A stretch of DNA of 64,000 bases from an uncultured Clostridia bacterium (GCA_947305675.1 CAMZED010000001.1:6445-70444), one strand, 5' to 3'. Positions 33,093 through 42,148 are shown, counted from the stretch's first letter. Notes: a model not told the origin generated them from the sequence alone. Numbers and translations are program-made.

Positions 33093-33866
33093 ATGAACAG
33101 ATTATTCAGAAAAGCCGTTATTGCCGGCAACTGGAAAATGAACAAAACCCCCGCGGAAGCCACCGAGCTTATCAACGCGATCAAAGCCGAACTTGACGGT
33201 AAAAAAACCGACGGCTGCGAGATAGTCGCCTGCGTGCCCTATGTCGATATCGCCAACGCGGTCGAAGCGGCAAAAGGCAGTCCCATCCACATCGGCGCGG
33301 AAAACGTTCACTGGGAAAAATCCGGCGCCTATACCGGTGAGATCAGCGCGGATATGCTTAAAGAGTGCGGGGTCGAATACGTTATAATCGGCCACAGTGA
33401 ACGCAGACAGTATTTCGGCGAGACCGACGAAACCGTCAACAAGCGCGTTCACGCCGCTCTCGAGGCAGGCCTTAAAGTTATCCTTTGCGTCGGCGAACTT
33501 CTCACCGAGCGCGAACAGGGCGTCACAGCCGAGATCGTCGCCAAACAGACCAAGATCGCTCTGCTCGGCGTAACCGCGGAACAGCTTAAAAACGTTATAA
33601 TCGCTTATGAACCCGTTTGGGCGATCGGCACCGGCAAAACCGCCACCGCCGACCAGGCAAACGAGGTCTGCGGCGCGATAAGAATGGTAATCGGCGGGCT
33701 TTACGGTTTGAAAGCCGCCGCCGGGATCACCATTCAATACGGCGGATCGATGAACGCGAAGAACGCTTCGGAACTTCTTGCAAAAGAACACGTCGACGGC
33801 GGACTTATCGGCGGCGCTTCGCTCAAAGCGCCCGACTTCGGCGTTATTATCGCCGCGGCTCAGTAA
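33093..33866 (+). CDS. tpiA: Triosephosphate isomerase
   Basis: 257 residues. AGNWKMNK holds the catalytic Lys, IIGHSERRQYFGE the catalytic His, and AYEPVWAIGTGKTA the catalytic Glu and mobile loop; YGGSMN and GGLIGGASL bind the phosphate. It interconverts DHAP and glyceraldehyde-3-phosphate. GGAGA precedes the ATG. Confidence 0.98.
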   Translation: MNRLFRKAVIAGNWKMNKTPAEATELINAIKAELDGKKTDGCEIVACVPYVDIANAVEAAKGSPIHIGAENVHWEKSGAYTGEISADMLKECGVEYVIIGHSERRQYFGETDETVNKRVHAALEAGLKVILCVGELLTEREQGVTAEIVAKQTKIALLGVTAEQLKNVIIAYEPVWAIGTGKTATADQANEVCGAIRMVIGGLYGLKAAAGITIQYGGSMNAKNASELLAKEHVDGGLIGGASLKAPDFGVIIAAAQ

Positions 33867-33877
33867 CGCGTAAAAAC

Positions 33878-33910
33878 AAAAAACGGCTGTCAACCGGCAG
33901 CCGTTTTTTT
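33878..33910. terminator. Bidirectional terminator between tpiA and jag
   Basis: Arms AAAAACGGCTG and CAGCCGTTTTT around an 8-base loop, with T runs on both sides. Confidence 0.88.
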
Positions 33911-33920
33911 ATACTGTTAA

Positions 33921-34547
33921 TTATTTCTTAACCGGGGAGATAATGACTTTTCTGTCGACTCCCTCGCCGACCGAGCGCGTCGTAACGCCTTCAATATTCT
34001 GGCATTCGGCGTGGATAATGCGGCGCTCATAGGCATTCATCGGTTCCAAAGCGAAGCTCTTTTTGTATTTAAGCACCTTTTCGGACATCCTGCGCGCAAC
34101 ACCGCGAAGTGTTTCGGCGCGTTTTTCGCGGTAGCCGCGAATGTCCACGTTGACGCGGTAAAAATCCTCTTTTCCGAGGTTTGCCGAAATGGTGGTAAGG
34201 TACTGAATTGCGTCGAGCACGTCGCCGCGGCGGCCGATAAGCAGCCCGAGCGAATCGCCGTTGACGTTTATCGAAATGCCGTCCTCTTCCTTTTCGGTAA
34301 CGACAACTTCTGCTTCAAGATCCATATTTTTAACGAGATTTTCAAGAAAATCGACCGCTCTCGTCGCGGGGGTTTCTTTAAGCGTGACAGTGACCTTCGC
34401 GTCGCTCGCGCCGATGCCGAGTATGCCTCTTTTGGGCTCCTCGATCACTTCGTATTCGACTTCGTCAACGCCGACGCCGAGTTGTTCGCATGCCGAATTC
34501 ACCGCCTGTTCAACGGTCTTTTCGGAAACTGTAACTTGTTTTAACAT
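33921..34547 (-). CDS. jag: Jag/KhpB RNA-binding protein (KH-R3H)
   Basis: 208 residues in three parts: the Jag-N domain (SEKTVEQAVNSACEQLGVG at the start), a type II KH domain around 85-145 (GLLIGRRGDVLDAIQYLT) and an R3H domain near the C-terminus (MNAYERRIIHAECQNIEGVTTRSVGEG, about 168-194). With KhpA it acts as an RNA chaperone linked to cell division and wall synthesis. It lies three bases downstream of yidC. Confidence 0.95.
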   Translation of the reverse strand: MLKQVTVSEKTVEQAVNSACEQLGVGVDEVEYEVIEEPKRGILGIGASDAKVTVTLKETPATRAVDFLENLVKNMDLEAEVVVTEKEEDGISINVNGDSLGLLIGRRGDVLDAIQYLTTISANLGKEDFYRVNVDIRGYREKRAETLRGVARRMSEKVLKYKKSFALEPMNAYERRIIHAECQNIEGVTTRSVGEGVDRKVIISPVKK

Positions 34548-34550
34548 AAA

Positions 34551-35891
34551 TCATTCTTCCTCTTTGTTATCTTCGCCCGCGGGTTCGTCAGCCCGGTTTT
34601 TCTCGGGCAGATCGTTTTCGTCGGCGGAAAGCATTTCAATACGGCTTGCTCTGTGCGCGGCACCGGACGAGCCGCCGTTTTTAACTACAAGTTCGTCATA
34701 CGAGGTGTCGTCCTCGTCAACTTCAATGGTTATCCTCTTCTTTTTGCCGGGTTTTGCGCTGCCTTTAAGTTCTTTCTTTGCTTCGGCGATCTGTTCGGGG
34801 GTGACCCTCGGGATAGGCATGACTTTGTTTATAATAAGCGCTTTTACCATATCCAAAAGCGTTCTCCAGATCCAGTAAACGCCCATTGCGGCCGGCCACT
34901 GGAACGAGATTACCGCGCTTATAAGCGGCATGCCGACTTCCATAAACAGACCGCTGCCGACAGGCTTGCCGTTCGGACCGGGGACGCCGGGAACGAGCTT
35001 GCGGTTGAGTTTGAGCGAGAAGAACTGGGTAAGGAATACCAATACCGGAACAAAAAGCAGCCAGGCGTGCGCGCCGAAATCTGAAGTATCGAGCAGGCTC
35101 AACCCGAAAATGTGGAAATCGGGAAGCTGTTCGGAATAAGCGGCAAAATTATATTCGCCGTAAACCGTTTTTATTTCGGCGGGGAGATACCCCTTTTCGA
35201 TCATGGCGTCGAGATCCTCGCCGCCGTCGACGATAAGTTTTGCAAGATAAAGCTCGCCGGTGCTTGTGCTTTTGTCGAATTCATAAACCGTAACGCCGGA
35301 TTCGGTCTTTACCTCGACGTCTTTGTTATCGGCGTTCTTTTCGGTTTTGATCTTTCCGCCCAAGCGGACCTGAAGCGATTCGAGTTCGCTTATTTGTTTG
35401 TTGTAATCGCCGACGTCTTCATACGCGTCTTTTATAAGCTCTTCTTTCTCGGCCTGATAAAACTCAACGGCGTTTTTGGAAAACCTGTCGATAAACCCGC
35501 TGTCGGATTTTGTGATATCGCTGGCATAGCTGATCGGCTGGCGAACGATGGCATAAAGAATAAAGATAAGCGGCAGAGTGATAAGCATGGGAAGGCACCC
35601 GGAAAACTGGCTGTACCCGCTTTTCTGGTACATTTCCTGGATCTCCATGTTCATCTTCTGCATGGTGGCACGGTCGGTCCTGCCTTTATACTGTTCGCGG
35701 ATCGCCATTTCCATCGGGCGGACTTTTGCCGCCATGATCTGTGATTTTTGCTGTTTGATATAAACCGGGATCATTATTACCTGCAGCGCAAGGGCAAAAA
35801 ACAGCAGCGCAAGGGCATATTTGTTCCCGGTGATAAAGAGACATCCCTTCATCAAATAAGAAAACGGCACATAAATAAATTCAAAACTCAT
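34551..35891 (-). CDS. yidC: YidC/Oxa1/SpoIIIJ membrane insertase with a large insertion
   Basis: 446 residues. Insertase landmarks: an amphipathic start, FALALQVIMIPVYIKQQKSQ (helix with the groove Lys/Gln region), the cytoplasmic hairpin with EIQEMYQKSGYSQFSGCLPML, and the later helices WLLFVPVLVFLTQFF and WPAAMGVYWIW. Between helices 2 and 3 there is a hydrophilic stretch of about 150 residues (about 122-275, Lys/Glu/Asp-rich), where other Gram-positive YidC proteins have a short loop. The C-terminal 80 residues are a charged cytoplasmic tail. In spore-formers this protein also supports SpoIIIA function. Confidence 0.94.
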   Translation of the reverse strand: MSFEFIYVPFSYLMKGCLFITGNKYALALLFFALALQVIMIPVYIKQQKSQIMAAKVRPMEMAIREQYKGRTDRATMQKMNMEIQEMYQKSGYSQFSGCLPMLITLPLIFILYAIVRQPISYASDITKSDSGFIDRFSKNAVEFYQAEKEELIKDAYEDVGDYNKQISELESLQVRLGGKIKTEKNADNKDVEVKTESGVTVYEFDKSTSTGELYLAKLIVDGGEDLDAMIEKGYLPAEIKTVYGEYNFAAYSEQLPDFHIFGLSLLDTSDFGAHAWLLFVPVLVFLTQFFSLKLNRKLVPGVPGPNGKPVGSGLFMEVGMPLISAVISFQWPAAMGVYWIWRTLLDMVKALIINKVMPIPRVTPEQIAEAKKELKGSAKPGKKKRITIEVDEDDTSYDELVVKNGGSSGAAHRASRIEMLSADENDLPEKNRADEPAGEDNKEEE

Positions 35892-35903
35892 AGATCATTA
35901 CTC

Positions 35904-36215
35904 CTAATCGACCGTGTCGTTGTCGTTGCCGCATCCGCAGCGGCAATCCCTGTTTTCGTTTTCCCGGCGCATTCTTTCGCGGCGCGATAAAGGGACCGGA
36001 TCGTATCCGCCTTTGCAAAACGGATTACAGCGCAGCAAACGCCACACGCTGAGCGCCGTCCCGATAAATATTCCCCGCTCGGTTATTGCCTCGACGGCAT
36101 AAGCCGAACAAGTGGGGTAAAAGCGGCAGCATCGCGCGCGGTAGGGTGAAACGTTTTTCTGATAAAACCGTATCGGATAAATAAAAATCTTGCGTAAAAA
36201 TCTGCTTATCTTCAT
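35904..36215 (-). CDS. yidD: Membrane protein insertion efficiency factor YidD
   Basis: 103 residues from ATG 36215. The family signature is present: IYPIRFYQKNVSP, then RFYPTCSAYAVEAITERG and RLLRCNPFCKGGYDPVP. The C-terminal tail is rich in Cys, Asn and Asp (CRCGCGNDND). The start overlaps the rnpA stop by four bases (ATGA); the frame running to 36503 lies inside rnpA and is rejected. Confidence 0.95.
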   Translation of the reverse strand: MKISRFLRKIFIYPIRFYQKNVSPYRARCCRFYPTCSAYAVEAITERGIFIGTALSVWRLLRCNPFCKGGYDPVPLSRRERMRRENENRDCRCGCGNDNDTVD

Positions 36216-36574
36216 TCCGACCGCCCGTCCGTTAAAAGCGCCGCCTTGTCCAAAATATGTTCCAGCTCGCTCATAACGTCCGGAAGACGGGCGTCGATAC
36301 AGGGCTGTCTGGCGACTATGACGATAATGAACCCCTTTTTTACAAAAGGATGGAACGCACGGTAGGATTCGCGTATAATACGCTTTGCGCGGTTGCGCTT
36401 CACGGCTTTGCCGCGGCTTTTCGATACGGTTATCCCCACAAGGGTGCTTTCTTTGTCGCGGTTGTTCAGAACGTAAACCGCAACGGTTTTTGCGGAAAAA
36501 CACCTGCCCTTCCGGTATGCCCGCGCGAACAGGTGGTTTTCCTTTAAGGTCGTAACCTTGCCGGAGTTATTCAT
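36212..36574 (-). CDS. rnpA: Ribonuclease P protein component
   Basis: 120 residues. It begins with the usual LKENHLFARAYRKGRC helix and has the RNA-binding RNR motif region SKSRGKAVKRNRAKRIIRESYR (about 52-73). It helps the RNase P RNA cleave pre-tRNA leaders. It lies 13 bases downstream of rpmH. Confidence 0.96.
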   Translation of the reverse strand: MNNSGKVTTLKENHLFARAYRKGRCFSAKTVAVYVLNNRDKESTLVGITVSKSRGKAVKRNRAKRIIRESYRAFHPFVKKGFIIVIVARQPCIDARLPDVMSELEHILDKAALLTDGRSE

Positions 36575-36587
36575 ATACCCCTTTAGA

Positions 36588-36722
36588 TCAATAGGTGAGC
36601 CTTACTCTGCCTTTTGCACGTCTTCTTTTAAGAACCTTCCTGCCGTTGGCGGTAGCCATTCTCTTTCTGAATCCGTGTTCTGCTTTTCTGTGCCTTTTTT
36701 TGGGTTGGTACGTTCTGAGCAT
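36588..36722 (-). CDS. rpmH: Ribosomal protein L34
   Basis: 44 residues: MLRTYQPKKRHRKAEHGFRK is the start, followed by RMATANGRKVLKRRRAKGR and a C-terminal RVRLTY. This matches L34 over its whole length. GGAGGATACGGCT precedes the ATG. It is the first gene of the rpmH-rnpA-yidD-yidC-jag operon, with its own strong promoter. Confidence 0.98.
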   Translation of the reverse strand: MLRTYQPKKRHRKAEHGFRKRMATANGRKVLKRRRAKGRVRLTY

Positions 36723-36812
36723 AGCCGTATCCTCCTTTAAAATATCTTTTTATTTTTTCACAAACTGAATTTGCCGCCGCCGGGTCTTTGTTTCCATAAT
36801 GCGGCAAATTGT

Positions 36813-36842
36813 ATTATATAACGAAACCGGGCGGTTTGTCAA
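36813..36842 (-). promoter_or_regulatory. rpmH operon promoter
   Basis: On the minus strand TTGACA (36837-36842), 18 bp, TATAAT (36813-36818). The -35 overlaps the stop codon of the preceding glycosyltransferase-like gene. Confidence 0.85.
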
Positions 36843-38212
36843 GGACAATTGACAATTTTTTGCTCCGTATTTTTCATCTTCGGCAGAAGAGCGGCAAAAA
36901 GCGCGCCGGTAACAACGGTAAGCGCGATATATCTGAAGTCCATTGTGCAGAAATGGGGGTATTTAAAGCAGAACGCCGTGTAGGAAACGATCTGCGTCGC
37001 GGTGAAAATAAGCATTGCGGTGATCTCCGCCGGGGAAAAACCGTAACCGAAGCCTTTTTCGGGGTGCAAAGTACGGTTTGCCGTTCTTATTATCATTGCG
37101 ACCGCTCCGGCGACCGCGGCAATGCAGAACAGCACGGCGATTATAAACGCCGCCGCCGCGAAAACATAGGTCAGGGCGTTATCGGCGCCGATATAATATT
37201 CGCCGTAAAGCGAGCTTTTCAAAGCACCTAACGGAATGTTGTATTCGAAATATTCAAACCCGTAACGTTCGATAAGCGTTTTTGTGGCGCGCGCCGGGAA
37301 AACGCCGTTGTCGAACAGCGATGAAAAATCGAAAAACCGTTCGAAAACACTGCGGAACCCGATATACTGACTGCTTTTTTCCGAAAGCGCCGGGATATAA
37401 AGCGGATCAGCGCCGAAAAGCACGTAATTTCTTATTTGCCACCACAGCGCAAGCGGAACGCAAACCGCGCCGAAAACAGCAAACTGCCCGAAAATACGGC
37501 ATTTTTGCCTGCTTTTTATGAATTTCACAAGGAACAGAAACGCAATGGCGACAGCGACCGTACCCGCCGAAAGCTTTGCCATCATCGCACAGCCGACCGA
37601 TACCGCAACGGCGGTTATCCGCTTAAAAGTCGGCTCACGGTACCATTTTATCGCCAGATAAAGCGACAGAAGCATAAGTAAAAGCGACAAAACGTCGTTA
37701 TTTATGCTCCCCGAAAGGAATACGAAGGTCGGGTGGAATATTACCAAAGCCGAAGCCAGAATAAGTCTTTTGCCTTTTAAACCGAAAAGTTCGAACAGTT
37801 TTACCGAAATAAAAGATATAAGCGTTGAGCAGACCAGCGAAAGGATCTGAAGGTTCTCACGCGCGGATTCAAAAGATATTCCCAGTGCAAGTTGGATCTT
37901 CATCCACACGGCGCAGATAAAATGCCACAGCGGAGGATGATAAAACTGCCAGTGGTTGTCGGTCACGTTGAAATCCGGCAAAAAGAAGCTGAAAAAACCC
38001 GATGATCCGACGTCGTCGGCGGAAATGCTTCCGTTCATAAGATAAAGAACATAGGCGAAATGCCCCTCTTTATCGGCGACGTCGTGCTGGCGGATGTTCC
38101 AGCCGGTGTTTATTATATAAGCCAGTTTTATCAAAAACCCGGCAAGCAGCAGGAAAAAAATTATTTTTCTGTCGGTTATCTTAATATTTTTGAGCCTTTT
38201 GAAAATATTCAA
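36839..38212 (-). CDS. Membrane glycosyltransferase-like protein (GT39/ArnT type)
   Basis: About 457 residues with ten or more membrane helices. After the first helix an acidic external loop contains WNIRQHDVADKEGHFAYVLY, and a later loop has NHWQFYHPPLWHF, the spacing seen in polyprenyl-phosphate-sugar dependent transferases. The start is taken as TTG 38212, behind GGGGG, because the upstream ATG at 38245 overlaps the -10 of the likely promoter (38244-38249). It lies between rpmH and dnaA, which are normally adjacent. The acceptor is unknown. Confidence 0.75.
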   Translation of the reverse strand: MNIFKRLKNIKITDRKIIFFLLLAGFLIKLAYIINTGWNIRQHDVADKEGHFAYVLYLMNGSISADDVGSSGFFSFFLPDFNVTDNHWQFYHPPLWHFICAVWMKIQLALGISFESARENLQILSLVCSTLISFISVKLFELFGLKGKRLILASALVIFHPTFVFLSGSINNDVLSLLLMLLSLYLAIKWYREPTFKRITAVAVSVGCAMMAKLSAGTVAVAIAFLFLVKFIKSRQKCRIFGQFAVFGAVCVPLALWWQIRNYVLFGADPLYIPALSEKSSQYIGFRSVFERFFDFSSLFDNGVFPARATKTLIERYGFEYFEYNIPLGALKSSLYGEYYIGADNALTYVFAAAAFIIAVLFCIAAVAGAVAMIIRTANRTLHPEKGFGYGFSPAEITAMLIFTATQIVSYTAFCFKYPHFCTMDFRYIALTVVTGALFAALLPKMKNTEQKIVNCP

Positions 38213-38243
38213 CTTACAGCCCCCTATCCGATCCTTTTTGATC

Positions 38244-38272
38244 ATTATAATTTAAAACTTCTTTAAAGTCAA
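38244..38272 (-). promoter_or_regulatory. Promoter of the glycosyltransferase-like gene
   Basis: On the minus strand TTGACT (38267-38272), 17 bp, TATAAT (38244-38249). Transcription would start near 38237, downstream of the first in-frame ATG. Confidence 0.75.
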
Positions 38273-38306
38273 CCGCAAAAAAACTATCATTATTATAATA
38301 TATATC

Positions 38307-38335
38307 TTGCAATTTGATCATTTATCTGTTATAAT
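38307..38335 (+). promoter_or_regulatory. dnaA promoter
   Basis: TTGCAA (38307-38312), 17 bp, TATAAT (38330-38335), 40 bases before dnaA. No good DnaA boxes are visible in this upstream gap. Confidence 0.7.
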
Positions 38336-38375
38336 TAATCGAATAGATATCGCCAATAAAAAAAGGGCACAGTAT

Positions 38376-39710
38376 ATGGAACAAAACGAGTATAAACAAA
38401 TCTACGGTTTTGTCATCGATTCGCTTAAAAAGAATTATTCCGCGCCGACGGTAAGCCTTTGGTTCGAACCGATGAAGATCGTTAAACTTAATAACAGTTC
38501 GATAACCGTTTCGCTTCCGCAAAACCGCAAAGCGTTCGTCGAAGCGCAATATTATCAGCAGCTTAAACAGACGTTTGCCGAGGTATTGGGCACCGAGGTC
38601 GAACTTGTGCTTGTATCCGAGGAAGAAGAAGCCGAAATGATCTCCGAAACGCAAAACGAAAACGTTTCTGGAATAAAATCGGAATATAAAATGCGTTACA
38701 ACCCGGAATACACTTTTAAAAATTTTGTTGTCGGGAAATCAAATCAGCTCGCCCAGGCGGTTTCGCTCGCGGTGGCAAACCATCCCGCCGAACTCAACAA
38801 CCCGCTGTTTTTATACGGCAACTCCGGTCTGGGAAAAACGCACCTGCTTTTCGCAATAATCAATCATATCCGCGAAAATCATCCCGATTACAAGATCCTT
38901 TACGTCACAGGAGAAGAATTTACAAACGAGCTTATTGAATCTCTTGCACAGAAAAAGCCGATGACCTTCCGCGAAAAATATCGCAATCTCGACGTGCTTC
39001 TTATCGACGATATTCAGTTTATCGCCGGAAAGATGTCGGTTCAGGAAGAATTTTTCCACACGTTTGACACTTTGTTTAAACTGAACAAGCAAATAATTCT
39101 TGCGTCGGACCGCGCTCCGTCGCTTATAAACAACCTTGAAGAACGGCTTCACAGCCGGTTTATGATGGGTATGATAGCCGACATCCAACCGCCCGACAAA
39201 GAATTGCGAATGGCGATTTTCCGCCGCAAAGCGATCGATTACGGCGTCGATCTTAAAATGGACGTTCTGCTTTATCTTGCCGAAAATATCACAACAAACA
39301 TCAGGCAGATAGAGGGGTCTCTGAAAAAACTCAAAGCCCACACGCTCATCACCGGCGAGGAATGTACTCTTCCGGTGGCAAAAGCGGTACTTTCCGACTT
39401 TTTCGCCACCGCAAAAAACGACGAAACGATCGTGGACCGCATTTTCGAATCAGCTTCCAAACGTTACGGCGTTACAAAAGAAGACATAAAAAGCACAAAA
39501 AGAAACGCCGAGATCGCAATGGCGCGCCATTATTCTATGTTTCTTATAAGACAGACAACAAATCTTTCGCTCAATTCCATCGCAAAACTCTTCAACAAAA
39601 AAGATCATTCCACGGTCATAAACTCGATCGGCTTTATCGAACGTAAAATGAAAGCCGAACCGGCTTTTGAACGGGAGATCGAACAAACCGTACAGGAACT
39701 CAAAAACTGA
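38376..39710 (+). CDS. dnaA: Chromosomal replication initiator DnaA
   Basis: 444 residues from ATG 38376; the frame to 38307 covers the promoter. Domain I (1-85) and a short linker are followed by the AAA+ core: Walker A GNSGLGKTH, Walker B LLIDDIQF, sensor ILASDRAP and the arginine finger in LEERLHSRF. Domain IV has the DNA-binding signature IAMARHYSMFLIRQTTNLSL with KKDHSTVINSI. It opens the origin, which lies in the next intergenic region. Confidence 0.98.
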   Translation: MEQNEYKQIYGFVIDSLKKNYSAPTVSLWFEPMKIVKLNNSSITVSLPQNRKAFVEAQYYQQLKQTFAEVLGTEVELVLVSEEEEAEMISETQNENVSGIKSEYKMRYNPEYTFKNFVVGKSNQLAQAVSLAVANHPAELNNPLFLYGNSGLGKTHLLFAIINHIRENHPDYKILYVTGEEFTNELIESLAQKKPMTFREKYRNLDVLLIDDIQFIAGKMSVQEEFFHTFDTLFKLNKQIILASDRAPSLINNLEERLHSRFMMGMIADIQPPDKELRMAIFRRKAIDYGVDLKMDVLLYLAENITTNIRQIEGSLKKLKAHTLITGEECTLPVAKAVLSDFFATAKNDETIVDRIFESASKRYGVTKEDIKSTKRNAEIAMARHYSMFLIRQTTNLSLNSIAKLFNKKDHSTVINSIGFIERKMKAEPAFEREIEQTVQELKN

Positions 39711-39934
39711 TCCGGTTTAAACAGGGAATGTTTTACGCTTCCACAACTTATAAACATTTTTAACACAACGATGCGTTATTAAAACATCGGCTTTTGAACG
39801 GTTTTCGGGTTTTACACACAATCCACACGGGCTACTAATACTTAATACTACTTTTAAATACATTATCTTACTGTTTTTTGTATTTTTTTACCGTTTTCGG
39901 GTAACAATAAAAGTTTTTATCAACGGAGGATACC
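39711..39934. other. oriC: Candidate oriC (DnaA boxes, GC cluster, DnaA-trios, AT-rich region)
   Basis: This dnaA-dnaN spacer holds two DnaA-box-like nonamers in tandem, TTACACACA (39812-39820) and CAATCCACA (39819-39827, overlapping by two), then CGGG, then a CTA-type repeat CTACTAATACTTAATACTAC (39832-39851) and a run of A/T. Box, GC cluster and DnaA-trio is the order of the Bacillus subtilis unwinding element. Boxes are few and weak, so other boxes (see 49140-49254) may contribute. Confidence 0.75.
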
Positions 39935-41053
39935 ATGAAGTTTATCGCGGACAAAAAAACTTTGCTTTCGCTTATTTTACCGGCGGCAACGGCGGCTTCC
40001 AACAAAAGCACGCTTCCCGCTTTGGAAGGATTGCTTTTCAGCTTAAAAGGCGGCGATCTTACCGTTTGCGGCTATGACCTTGAAAAAGGCGTCCGTACAA
40101 GCGGCAGCGTTGTTCCCGGAAACGACGGATCGGTCATTATCAACGCGCAAAAAATTACTTCCATCATTAAAAACCTTCCGGAATGTGATATATGCGTCGA
40201 ATCTGACGAACGGAATATGGTCCGTATTTCGGGCGGAATGAGCGAATTTACCATTCACGGTGTAACGCCGGAAGCGTTCCCCAACCTGCCTTCGCTCGGC
40301 GGCGAAAACTCTTTTAACATTTCGCGTTCGCTTATGAAAGATATCATAAATTCAACTGTGTTCGCGGTCGCCCAAAGCGAGGCGCGTCCGATACTCACCG
40401 GCGAACTGTTTATGATCGAGAACAGAACTCTTACCGTAGTCGCGCTCGATAACTTCAGGCTTGCATTAAGGATCGAAAAAAACTGCGTTTTCGATAACGA
40501 CAACAAGTTTTCGTTCGTCGTTCCCGGCAAAGCTCTTTCGGATCTTGCAAGGCTGCTTGACGACAGCGAAGAACCCCTTACGGTCGAATTTACCGCAAAA
40601 TATATAATTTTCAAGATCGGCGAAATGATTTTCTTCTCCAGGCTTTTGGAGGGCGAATATCTCGATTACAAACGCGCGCTTCCCAACAACAACAAAATTT
40701 TCGCCGCTGTCAAAAGGTCGGAGTTCATCGAAAGCGCCGAACGGGCTTCGCTGCTTGTCGATGAAAAATTGCGCACCCCGTTAAGGTGCCGTTTCGAGGA
40801 CGGAAACCTTAACATCTCCTGCAGCACCCAATACGGCAGCGTGAACGACAATTTAAAAATATCCAAACAGGGCGACGATATAGAGATCGGCTTCAACAAC
40901 CGTTATCTGCTCGACGCGCTGCGCGCCTGCAAAGACGAAAAATTAATGGTTTCCATGTCTACTCCTCTTATGAGCATGATAGTTGAACCCGAAAAAAAAG
41001 ATCCCAACAGCAGTTATACCTATCTTGTGCTTCCGGTCAAATTAAAAGACTGA
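39935..41053 (+). CDS. dnaN: DNA polymerase III beta clamp
   Basis: 372 residues with the three clamp domains; recognisable segments are STLPALEGLLFSLKGGDLTV, TIHGVTPEAFPNLP, LTGELFMIENRTLTVVALDNFRLA and the C-terminal TYLVLPVKL. It tethers the polymerase to DNA. GGAGGATACC precedes the ATG. recF follows nine bases later, without the small S4-domain gene (yaaA) usual in Bacillus. Confidence 0.97.
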   Translation: MKFIADKKTLLSLILPAATAASNKSTLPALEGLLFSLKGGDLTVCGYDLEKGVRTSGSVVPGNDGSVIINAQKITSIIKNLPECDICVESDERNMVRISGGMSEFTIHGVTPEAFPNLPSLGGENSFNISRSLMKDIINSTVFAVAQSEARPILTGELFMIENRTLTVVALDNFRLALRIEKNCVFDNDNKFSFVVPGKALSDLARLLDDSEEPLTVEFTAKYIIFKIGEMIFFSRLLEGEYLDYKRALPNNNKIFAAVKRSEFIESAERASLLVDEKLRTPLRCRFEDGNLNISCSTQYGSVNDNLKISKQGDDIEIGFNNRYLLDALRACKDEKLMVSMSTPLMSMIVEPEKKDPNSSYTYLVLPVKLKD

Positions 41054-41061
41054 TATATTCG

Positions 41062-42147
41062 ATGAACGTTAAACAGTTGACCGTAAGAAATTTCCGGAAC
41101 GCCGAAGAAAACATTATAACCTTCGACCCCGGCGTGAATATAATCTGCGGCGAAAACGCCGCCGGAAAAACCAATCTGCTCGAGGCTGTGTTTTATTTCG
41201 CCGCCGGCAAGAGCTTCAGAAACTGCAAAGACCGCGAACTTATAAGATTCGGATGTGAAAGCGCCAATATAGAAATTGTTTTTTCCGATGAAAACGGGGT
41301 CGAAAAAAAAATGTCCGCCGCGATCGGCAAAAATTTCCGCCGCGTGATAAAGATCGGAGAATACAGAATAACAAAACTTTCGGAATATCTCGGTCTTTTC
41401 CGCGCGGTGATCTTCACGCCAGACCATCTTAACCTTGTAAAAGGCGCGCCCGAAAACCGCCGCAGGTTTTTGGATATGGCGATCTGCCAGTCGTTCCCGA
41501 AATACGCTCAGTCGCTTTCGGAATACAACAAGTGCGTCGCCCAGAAAAACGCTCTTTTAAAGCGCGGCGCCGCCGACGACCTGCTTTTGGAAGTATATAA
41601 CGAACGTATCGCTTCGCTTTCGGGTTCGATAACCGTAAACCGGAAGAAATATACTTTGAGGCTCGAGGAAGAGGCGGCAAAATTTCTTGACGATATGAGC
41701 GGCGGCAGGGAAAAATTAAGGTGCGAATATCGCGCTCAATGCGGCGAAGCCGATACCGCCGAAGAAATACGCGAAAAATACCGCGTTATATTAAAAGACC
41801 GTCTCGCCGCCGAAAAAGAGCGCGCTCAGGCGCTTTACGGCGCCCACAAAGACGATTTTAACGTGACTCTTAACCGCCGCAGTGCAAAGATATACGGCTC
41901 GCAGGGGCAGCAGCGCAGCGCGGTTCTGGCGCTTAAACTTGCCGAAGGGGAATTGAGCGCAAGGCTTACCGGCGAATATCCGGTGTTTCTGCTTGACGAT
42001 ATCCTTTCGGAGCTCGACGCGGGAAGAAAGGAATATATCCTTTCGCGGCTGGATGGCAGACAGGTCATAATTACCGGCTGCGAAAGCGAGATTTTCGGCC
42101 TGGAAGGCAAAAACCGCGTATTTGTAAAAGACGGAAAGACAGAATGA
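41062..42147 (+). CDS. recF: Recombination protein RecF
   Basis: 361 residues: NFRNAEE and the Walker A GENAAGKTNLLEA near 33, the signature YGSQGQQRSAVLALKLAEGEL and Walker B FLLDDILSELD. It loads RecA at single-strand gaps with RecO and RecR. It lies between dnaN and remB; the ribosome site is weak, consistent with coupled translation. Confidence 0.96.
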   Translation: MNVKQLTVRNFRNAEENIITFDPGVNIICGENAAGKTNLLEAVFYFAAGKSFRNCKDRELIRFGCESANIEIVFSDENGVEKKMSAAIGKNFRRVIKIGEYRITKLSEYLGLFRAVIFTPDHLNLVKGAPENRRRFLDMAICQSFPKYAQSLSEYNKCVAQKNALLKRGAADDLLLEVYNERIASLSGSITVNRKKYTLRLEEEAAKFLDDMSGGREKLRCEYRAQCGEADTAEEIREKYRVILKDRLAAEKERAQALYGAHKDDFNVTLNRRSAKIYGSQGQQRSAVLALKLAEGELSARLTGEYPVFLLDDILSELDAGRKEYILSRLDGRQVIITGCESEIFGLEGKNRVFVKDGKTE

Positions 42148-42148
42148 T

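Noticed and set aside
38243..38245. ATG at 38245 as start of the glycosyltransferase-like gene
   Set aside because: It overlaps the -10 hexamer of the only good promoter, so it would not be in the transcript; TTG 38212 with a GGGGG site is preferred.
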